Positions 58,864 to 64,000 of a stretch of DNA of 64,000 nt are shown here, one piece after another; the stretch's first letter is position 1; every line of letters starts with the position of its first letter. This DNA comes from Oscillospiraceae bacterium (GTDB lineage Bacteria > Bacillota > Clostridia > Oscillospirales > Oscillospiraceae): the NCBI GenBank assembly GCA_021769865.1, contig JAETSB010000004.1:96714-160713 (forward strand), in the 5' to 3' direction. The notes under the pieces were generated by a model. It was given only the letters and a program-made list of their open reading frames with translations. It was not told where the DNA came from and made no database searches. A program made the translations under genes and the position numbers.

Positions 58864-59244
58864 GAAAAGCCCCTCTTTTCTGTCGGTTCGGCGGCGGAAG
58901 GCCCGGGACAGGGCGTCCAGGCCCGGTGGCGGGAGGCCCCGGCGGCGCATAGGATGGTTTGAGCGGCCGAGACGCCCCCAACTCCGCGCAGCGTCCGCCC
59001 CTGGGTCCGGCGCCGCCGCTTTTTTGAATATAGGGAGCCGGTCCCCTGGACCCCGTGTCCGGAGGACCGGTTCTCCCCTAGTGTATCAAATTCCCGGCCC
59101 AAAAGCAACGGAGGGCCGGGATATTTTTTTGCCCGGCGGAATGAAAAAATTTTGTTGCAAAAACCCCTGTAAAATTTACCGGAGCTGTGGTAGGATAGAC
59201 GGCACAGACTATAAGAAAGACGATCCGGTAAAGGAGGCGGCCTT
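58864..59244. other. Gene-less divergent spacer between rpe and the flavoprotein gene
   Basis: There is no ORF with an RBS. Notable are a large inverted repeat GGGAGCCGGTCC...GGACCGGTTCTCCC (about 59034-59079) and a plus-strand terminator (59093-59130), which together could be a short RNA or a leader of the downstream gene. An extended -10 TGGTAGGAT at about 59190 may start the flavoprotein mRNA. Confidence 0.55.
59093..59130 (+). terminator. Orphan plus-strand terminator
   Basis: CCCGGCCC pairs with GGGCCGGG, then ATATTTTTTT. No plus-strand gene lies upstream of it. Confidence 0.7.
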
Positions 59245-60063
59245 GTGGCGTATGATGTAATTGTCGTAGGCGGCGGCCCGGCGGGCCTGTCGGCGGCCCA
59301 GAACGTCCGGGCCAGGGGGCGGACGGTTTTGGTGGTCTCCAATCCCCTGGAGGAGAATCCCCTCTGGAAGGCAAAACAGGTGGACAATTACCTGGGCCTT
59401 CCCGGCGTGTCCGGGGCGGAGCTGCTGACGGCCTTCCGCCGCCACGCGGAGGACTCCGGGGCGGAGTTTCAGGAGGGAAGAGTCCTCAGCGCCCTGCGGT
59501 CTGGGGAGGACTGGTATGTGAGCATCGGCAATACCATGGCCCAGGCGAAGGCGGTGGTGCTGGCGGCGGGCGTGGCCCGGGGGAAGAAGTTCCCCGGGGA
59601 GGCGGAGCTGCTGGGCCGGGGCGTGAGCTACTGCGCCACCTGCGACGGCATGCTCTACCGGGGGAAGCGGGTTGCCGTGCTGGGCTGGACCCCCTCGGCG
59701 AAGAAGGAGGCGGAGTTCCTGGAGGGCATCGGCTGTGAGGCCGTCTACTTCGACAAGCCCCGGGACTGCGCCATTTTGGGCGCGGAGAAGGTGGAGGCCG
59801 TGCGCTGTGACGGCGTGACGGAGGCGGTGGAGGGCGTGTTCCTCCTGCGGCCCGCCATGGCCCCCGGGGACCTGTTTCCCGGGCTGGCGGCGGAGGGCGG
59901 CTTCGTCACGGTGGACCGGAATATGGAGACGAATCTCCCCGGCGTGTTCGCGGCGGGGGACTGCACCGGCGGGCCCCTCCAGGTGTCCAAGGCCGTGGGC
60001 GAGGGCCTGATCGCGGGACAGAAAGCCGCCGCCTTTGCGTCTTCTTTTCTTGAAAGACTGTAA
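59245..60063 (+). CDS. Thioredoxin-reductase-like FAD oxidoreductase, short form
   Basis: A 272-residue flavoprotein. FAD motif VVGGGPAGLSAA is at the N-terminus, the redox pair Cys130/Cys133 in YCATCDGMLYRG, and the second FAD contact in PGVFAAGDCTGGPLQ. The segment where NADPH-dependent TrxB has GxGxxA reads VAVLGWTPSAKKEAEFL, so the NADPH site is altered, and the chain is about 40 residues short. Clostridial ferredoxin- or flavin-dependent thioredoxin reductases have this feature. GTG start after AAAGGAGG. trxA follows directly, so thioredoxin is the likely partner. Confidence 0.85.
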   Translation: MAYDVIVVGGGPAGLSAAQNVRARGRTVLVVSNPLEENPLWKAKQVDNYLGLPGVSGAELLTAFRRHAEDSGAEFQEGRVLSALRSGEDWYVSIGNTMAQAKAVVLAAGVARGKKFPGEAELLGRGVSYCATCDGMLYRGKRVAVLGWTPSAKKEAEFLEGIGCEAVYFDKPRDCAILGAEKVEAVRCDGVTEAVEGVFLLRPAMAPGDLFPGLAAEGGFVTVDRNMETNLPGVFAAGDCTGGPLQVSKAVGEGLIAGQKAAAFASSFLERL

Positions 60064-60222
60064 GGACACTTGAGTTTGCGGAGCAAACTCGTAGTGGACT
60101 ACGTCCCCGAAGGGGAAAAGAAGCAAAAGAACTTTAACACGCTCTGCGGCCTGGAGGTTACGACAGCCTCTGCGACGGCAACGCAGAACTGCGACTTAAA
60201 TAAAACGAAGGAGGAAAACAAA

Positions 60223-60540
60223 ATGGCATTGAAGCATTTAAAGACGGCGGAATTTGACGCGGCGGTGGGGGAGGCCCCCCTGGCCATGGTGGATTTCTGG
60301 GCCCCCTGGTGCGGCCCCTGCCAGATGCTGGGCCCCGTGATGGAGGACCTGGCCGTCCGGTACGAGGGCAAGGCGCTGATCGCCAAGGTGGATGTGGACG
60401 AGGAGCCGGAGCTGGCCCGGCGGTTCGGCGTGATGAACATTCCCACGGTGGTCTTCCTGAAGGAAGGCCGGGAGTTCGACCGGAAGATCGGGGCGTTCCC
60501 CCCCGCCGTCTACACGGAGGCGCTGGACAAGGCCCTGTAA
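60223..60540 (+). CDS. trxA: Thioredoxin
   Basis: A 105-residue thioredoxin. The active site WCGPC is in VDFWAPWCGPCQ, with the cis-proline segment NIPTVVFLKEG. ATG 60223 has AAGGAGG upstream. The 160-base gap from the reductase-like gene contains small hairpins (GAGTTTGCGGAGCAAACTC at 60070-60088) but no terminator, so the two are probably one operon for thiol reduction. A strong terminator follows. Confidence 0.95.
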   Translation: MALKHLKTAEFDAAVGEAPLAMVDFWAPWCGPCQMLGPVMEDLAVRYEGKALIAKVDVDEEPELARRFGVMNIPTVVFLKEGREFDRKIGAFPPAVYTEALDKAL

Positions 60541-60563
60541 GAGGCAAAGACTCTGCTGAGAAA

Positions 60564-60600
60564 GCGCCCGGAATCGGAGGATTCCGGGCGCCTCTTTTTT
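60564..60600 (+). terminator. Rho-independent terminator of trxA
   Basis: GCGCCCGGAAT pairs with ATTCCGGGCGC, followed by CTCTTTTTT. Confidence 0.92.
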
Positions 60601-60606
60601 CGCCCC

Positions 60607-60635
60607 TTGCCGCCGCGGTTGACAGGTGGTATAAT
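60607..60635 (+). promoter_or_regulatory. Promoter of the DMT transporter gene
   Basis: TTGCCG (60607-60612), 17-bp spacer, TATAAT (60630-60635) with an extended TGG. A TTGACA five bases before the -10 box is out of register. Confidence 0.7.
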
Positions 60636-60667
60636 GTCGGCGGTTCAACGGACAAGGAGGGGATTCC

Positions 60668-61549
60668 ATGCGGGCGGACAACCGGCGGGCCATCGCCCTG
60701 GCCCTGGCGGCGGCGCTGTTCTACGCGCTGAACGTGCCCTGCTCCAAGCTGCTGCTGGGACACGTTCCGCCCACGTTTATGGCGGCGTTTCTCTACCTGG
60801 GGGCCGGGCTGGGCGTGGGGGCCCTGTACCTGCTCCGCAAGGGGGCTGAGCGGCCGGAGGAGCGCCTCAGCCGGGAGGACCTGCCCTATGCCGTGGGCAT
60901 GGTGGTCCTGGATATCATTGCCCCTATTCTGTTGATGACGGGGGTCAGCCTGGGCAGCTCCTCCAACGCCTCCCTGCTGGGGAACTTCGAGATCGTGGCC
61001 ACTACGGTCCTGGCCCTGGCCCTGTTCCATGAGAGCGTGTCGAAACGCCTGTGGGCCGCCGTGGGGCTCATCACCCTGGCCAGCGCCTTGCTGAGCTTCG
61101 AGGGCGGGGGAAGCCTGCAATTCTCCCTGGGCTCTCTGTTTGTGCTGGGGGCCGCGGCCTGCTGGGGGCTGGAGAACAACTGCACCCGGCGCATCTCCGA
61201 GAAGAGCGCCTATCAGATCGTCACGGTGAAGGGCCTGTGCTCCGGGACCGGGTCCTTCGTCACGGCCCTGGTCCTGGGGGAATCGCTGCCGGAGGCCCGG
61301 TATGTCCCCCCGGCCATGCTGCTGGGCTTCGTGGCCTACGGGCTGAGCATCTTTACCTACGTCCGGGCCCAGAAGGACCTGGGGGCGGCCCGGACCAGCG
61401 CCTACTACGCCGCGGCCCCCTTCCTGGGGGCGCTGCTGTCCTTCCTGCTGCTGGGGGAGTCTCTGTCGGCCCACTACCTGACCGCCCTGGCGGTAATGGC
61501 GGCGGGGACGGCCCTGGTGGTCCGGGATACCCTGTCCGGCGGGGACTGA
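60668..61549 (+). CDS. EamA-family (DMT) transporter
   Basis: A 293-residue, ten-helix drug/metabolite transporter with two EamA halves (about 7-140 and 150-290). The first half has ALFYALNVPCSKLLLGHVPP and the internal repeat AS/NASLLGNFEIVATTVLALALFHE; the second has YYAAAPFLGALLSFLLLGE. Substrate unknown; family members export amino acids or take up metabolites. ATG 60668 follows AAGGAGG. Monocistronic by promoter and spacing. Confidence 0.9.
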   Translation: MRADNRRAIALALAAALFYALNVPCSKLLLGHVPPTFMAAFLYLGAGLGVGALYLLRKGAERPEERLSREDLPYAVGMVVLDIIAPILLMTGVSLGSSSNASLLGNFEIVATTVLALALFHESVSKRLWAAVGLITLASALLSFEGGGSLQFSLGSLFVLGAAACWGLENNCTRRISEKSAYQIVTVKGLCSGTGSFVTALVLGESLPEARYVPPAMLLGFVAYGLSIFTYVRAQKDLGAARTSAYYAAAPFLGALLSFLLLGESLSAHYLTALAVMAAGTALVVRDTLSGGD

Positions 61550-61556
61550 TCCCGTA

Positions 61557-61585
61557 TTTACACCGCCGGAAAAATGTGCTACACT
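61557..61585 (+). promoter_or_regulatory. Promoter of birA
   Basis: TTTACA (61557-61562), 17-bp spacer, TACACT (61580-61585). Confidence 0.65.
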
Positions 61586-61611
61586 GATTCCGTTTCACAA
61601 GGAGGGATATC

Positions 61612-62613
61612 ATGAGCAGCCGGGAAGACGTTTTGACGCTGCTGCGGAGGGACGGGGAGTTTCTCTCCGGCCAGGAGCTGAGCCGCCGCCTGGGGCTGAG
61701 CCGGGCCGCCGTATGGAAGGCGGTGGACGCCCTCCGGCGGGAGGGCTACGAGATCGAGGCCCGGACCGGCCTGGGCTACCGCCTCGCCGCCGCGCCGGAC
61801 GCGCTGACGGAGCCGGAGATTCGGAGCTTTTTGGGGGAGACCGCCGTGATCGGCCGGGAGCTTCGCTGCTTTGAGGAGCTGGACTCCACCAACAACTATT
61901 TGAAGACTCAGGCGGACGCCCCGGACGGCACAGCGGTTACCGCCGACTGCCAGACGGCGGGCCGGGGGCGGATGGACCGCTCCTTCCAGTCCCCCAAGGG
62001 GCAGGGGATTTATTTGTCCGTGCTCCTGCGGCCCTCCCTGCCGCCGGACCGCCTGCCGCCGGTGACGGCCCTGGCGGGGGTGTCGGTGTGCGCCGCCGTG
62101 GAGCGGGTCTGCGGCGTCCGGCCGGGGCTGAAATGGCCCAACGACCCGGTGCTGAACGGAAAGAAGCTCTGCGGCATCCTGACGGAGATGTCCCTGGAGG
62201 CGGAGACGGGGCGGGTCCAGTCCCTGGTGCTGGGCATCGGCGTCAACGTGGGCCAGGGGCCGGAGGACTTCTCCCCGGAGGTCCGGGAGGTGGCCACGTC
62301 CTTGCGCCAGGCTCTGGGAAAGCCCGTGTCCCGGCCGCAATTGACGGCGGCTTTGCTGGAGGAGCTGGACCGGGCCTACGCCGCCTTGCTCACGGGGGAC
62401 CTGTCGGAGTATTTGACGGCCTATCGCCGGGACTGCGTGAACCTGGGGAAGACCGTGCAGCTGATCCCCTTCGGCGGCGGAGAGCGGGAGACCGCCCAGG
62501 CGGTGGACATTGACGAGGAGTTCAGCCTGGTGGTTCGGAGGGCGGACGGCAGCGAACGGACGGTCCGCTCCGGCGAGGTCTCCGTCCGGGGACTGTGGGG
62601 CTATACGGAGTAA
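61612..62613 (+). CDS. birA: Bifunctional biotin-protein ligase and biotin operon repressor
   Basis: A 333-residue BirA. An N-terminal winged HTH (VLTLLRRDGEFLSGQELSRRLGLSRAAVWKAVDALRREGY region, about 5-60) precedes the ligase domain with the TAGRGRMDRSFQSP biotinyl-AMP loop, KWPNDP and GILTEMS, and a C-terminal SH3-like domain with GGERETAQAVDID. It attaches biotin to carboxylases and, with the HTH, can repress biotin genes. The RBS AAGGAGGG supports ATG 61612. Confidence 0.95.
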   Translation: MSSREDVLTLLRRDGEFLSGQELSRRLGLSRAAVWKAVDALRREGYEIEARTGLGYRLAAAPDALTEPEIRSFLGETAVIGRELRCFEELDSTNNYLKTQADAPDGTAVTADCQTAGRGRMDRSFQSPKGQGIYLSVLLRPSLPPDRLPPVTALAGVSVCAAVERVCGVRPGLKWPNDPVLNGKKLCGILTEMSLEAETGRVQSLVLGIGVNVGQGPEDFSPEVREVATSLRQALGKPVSRPQLTAALLEELDRAYAALLTGDLSEYLTAYRRDCVNLGKTVQLIPFGGGERETAQAVDIDEEFSLVVRRADGSERTVRSGEVSVRGLWGYTE

Positions 62614-62633
62614 CAACGAGGAGAGAGGCATTC

Positions 62634-63194
62634 ATGAACGACAAGAACAAATTCCAGGGGCTCTGGGAACTCTTCTGGACCTTCGCGAAAATGGGGGTCA
62701 TGACCTTCGGCGGTGGCATGGCCATGCTGCCCATCCTCCAGCGGGAGGTGGTGGACAACAAGGGTTGGGCCACCGAGGAGGAGCTGACGGACTACTACGC
62801 CATCGGCCAGTGCACCCCGGGCATCATCGCCGTCAACACGGCCACCTTTATCGGCCAGAAGTACGGCGGCATTTCCGGCGGCATCGTGGCGACGCTGGGG
62901 GTGGTGTTCCCCTCCGTGGTCATCATCTCCATCCTGGCGGGGCTGATCTCCAACTTCGCGGACCTCAGCTGGGTGAAGAACGCCTTCGCGGGCATCCAGG
63001 TCTGCGTCTGCGTGCTGATTTTCAACGCGGTCGTCAAGCTGCTGAAAAAGTCCGTGGTGGACAAGCGGACGGCGGCCATCTTCGCCCTGGTCCTGCTGGG
63101 GGGGCTGTTCCTGAAGCTCTCCCCGGTGTGGTTCGTGGTCGGCGCCGCGGCGGCGGGCGTCATTCTGAAAAATCTGGAGGCGAAGACGGCATGA
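62634..63194 (+). CDS. Chromate transporter family protein, first subunit
   Basis: A 186-residue half-size CHR protein. KMGVMTFGGGMAMLPILQREVVD and the QCTPGIIAVNTATFIG segment define the family; there are about five to six membrane helices. The two short CHR genes typically form a heterodimer. The real substrate in anaerobes may not be chromate. ATG 62634 is behind GAGAGAGG, and the stop overlaps the next gene's ATG (ATGA), so translation is coupled. Confidence 0.9.
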   Translation: MNDKNKFQGLWELFWTFAKMGVMTFGGGMAMLPILQREVVDNKGWATEEELTDYYAIGQCTPGIIAVNTATFIGQKYGGISGGIVATLGVVFPSVVIISILAGLISNFADLSWVKNAFAGIQVCVCVLIFNAVVKLLKKSVVDKRTAAIFALVLLGGLFLKLSPVWFVVGAAAAGVILKNLEAKTA

Positions 63195-63799
63195 TCTATT
63201 TACAGCTCTTCTGGGAGTTTTTCAAGACCGGCCTCTTCGCCGTGGGCGGCGGCATGGCCACCCTGCCCTTCCTCCAGGCCATCGGCGAGTCCACGGGCTG
63301 GTACACCTACACGGACCTGATGAACATGCTGGCGGTGTCGGAGTCCACCCCCGGGCCCATCGGCATCAACATGGCGACTTACGTGGGCTTCACGGCGGCG
63401 GGCATTCCCGGGGCGGTCGTCGCCACCATCGGCGAGGTGACCCCCTCCATCATCGTGATCCTCATTGTGGCGGCGGTGCTCCACAGCTTCCGGAACAACA
63501 AGTATGTGGACCGGGCCTTCTATGGCCTCCGGCCCGCCTCCACAGGGCTCATCGGCGCGGCCTGCGTCTCTGTCATCCTGGAGGTGCTCACCAGCGTCCA
63601 GCTTGTCGCCCGGGAGGGCGGGTTTATCAAGGCCCCGGTGCTTGGCGGCGGGAGCCTCTTCAATGTGCCGGGGCTGCTGCTGGCGGCGCTGCTGATCGTG
63701 CTGACCAACTATGTGCCCAAGGTGAAGGGCTTCCACCCCATCGTGTTCATCGGCCTGTCCGCCGTGGTGGGAGTCGTCTTCGGCTTCGCCGGGGCATGA
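63191..63799 (+). CDS. Chromate transporter family protein, second subunit
   Basis: A 202-residue CHR protein with LFAVGGGMATLPFLQAIGE and ESTPGPIGINMATYVGF, the counterpart signature of the second half. It starts at the ATGA overlap at 63191, inside the end of the first subunit gene. A longer upstream open frame in the same register is a shadow of birA and the first subunit. It ends the operon; a terminator lies 120 bases on. Confidence 0.9.
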   Translation: MIYLQLFWEFFKTGLFAVGGGMATLPFLQAIGESTGWYTYTDLMNMLAVSESTPGPIGINMATYVGFTAAGIPGAVVATIGEVTPSIIVILIVAAVLHSFRNNKYVDRAFYGLRPASTGLIGAACVSVILEVLTSVQLVAREGGFIKAPVLGGGSLFNVPGLLLAALLIVLTNYVPKVKGFHPIVFIGLSAVVGVVFGFAGA

Positions 63800-63919
63800 G
63801 GGAAAGCCATTATCCGCTCTCTTTTGATTGCTCAACAGTGAAGCCAGGAAAACCACCAGGGACGCAAAAACACGTTTCTGTACCCCAATGTCATTAAGCT
63901 AAGTCCTTACGCACGCATG

Positions 63920-63960
63920 AAAAAGTACCCACCCTTTTTTGAACGGGGTGGGTACTTTTT
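63920..63960. terminator. Bidirectional terminator near the window end
   Basis: AAAAAGTACCCACCC pairs with GGGTGGGTACTTTTT. The 120 bases before it and the 40 bases after it show no gene. Confidence 0.85.
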
Positions 63961-64000
63961 CACTTATATTTACACGAATTGTAATGTATACATCTACCGA

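Noticed and set aside
1..64000. CRISPR arrays, tRNA or rRNA genes, integrases and transposases
   Set aside because: No direct-repeat/spacer series, tRNA-like cloverleaf, rRNA segment or recombinase motifs were seen.

Overview
The window is about 64 kb of a GC-rich, low-noncoding bacterial chromosome. The gene set points to a Gram-positive anaerobe of the Clostridia, most like the gut Oscillospiraceae (Oscillibacter/Flavonifractor/Lawsonibacter type): five SLH-domain S-layer-type surface proteins, an [4Fe-4S] L-serine dehydratase, sepF/divIVA division genes, hfq next to miaA, rpoN with a PAS-AAA+ activator, a short thioredoxin-reductase-like flavoprotein next to trxA, and TTG/GTG starts behind AGGAGG sites. 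The genus call is inference from gene content. I see no rRNA, tRNA, CRISPR array, integrase or transposase gene.

Layout. 1-8.9 kb: a truncated HExxH protein, a DUF4349 lipoprotein, MBL and HAD hydrolases, DUF421 and CLC membrane proteins on the minus strand, then a serC-serA-sdaA serine operon. 8.9-12.7 kb: a probable structured RNA and two related SLH proteins sharing a 192-bp near-identical block. 12.7-20.2 kb: CBS-type Mn pyrophosphatase, a small accessory island between two inverted repeat copies, a sigma-54 activator with rpoN, then rpsB-tsf. 20.2-22.8 kb: an SLH protein and a second candidate RNA of about 330 nt. 22.8-33.6 kb: miaB, a small accessory island, then mutS-CPBP protease-AEC transporter-mutL-miaA-hfq. 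33.6-38.4 kb: HlyD-like protein, ylmE, sepF, divIVA, HAD hydrolase, dCMP deaminase. 38.4-55.6 kb: a pyruvyltransferase/FrhB-type fusion, C39-like protease, a 1414-residue SLH repeat protein, prfB, a secreted NlpC/CHAP-like protein, MATE, tex, ferredoxin and a NAGPA-SLH protein. 55.6-58.2 kb: the densest accessory region. 58.2-64 kb: rpe, trxB-like, trxA, DMT transporter, birA and a two-gene chromate-type transporter.

The most unusual content is in the gaps. Two loci, flanking recR at 55.7-57.1 kb, have the layout of type I toxin-antitoxin systems: a 25- or 31-codon peptide gene, a convergent near-consensus promoter for an RNA overlapping its 3' end, and a shared hairpin; in one the Shine-Dalgarno is closed in a GAAA-loop hairpin. 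A third small gene (50 codons, 24.9 kb) may be similar. Three divergent modules (14.7, 24.2 and 57.1 kb) each pair XRE-type HTH repressor genes with an 82-85 residue DUF6809-like protein driven by a strong sigma-A promoter whose -35 box lies against the repressor gene's RBS. A roughly 150-200 bp palindromic repeat occurs four times, as two inverted pairs enclosing two of these modules. Nearly all ordinary genes are standard housekeeping functions. Start choices were made from RBS spacing and family N-termini; no database or folding search was run.
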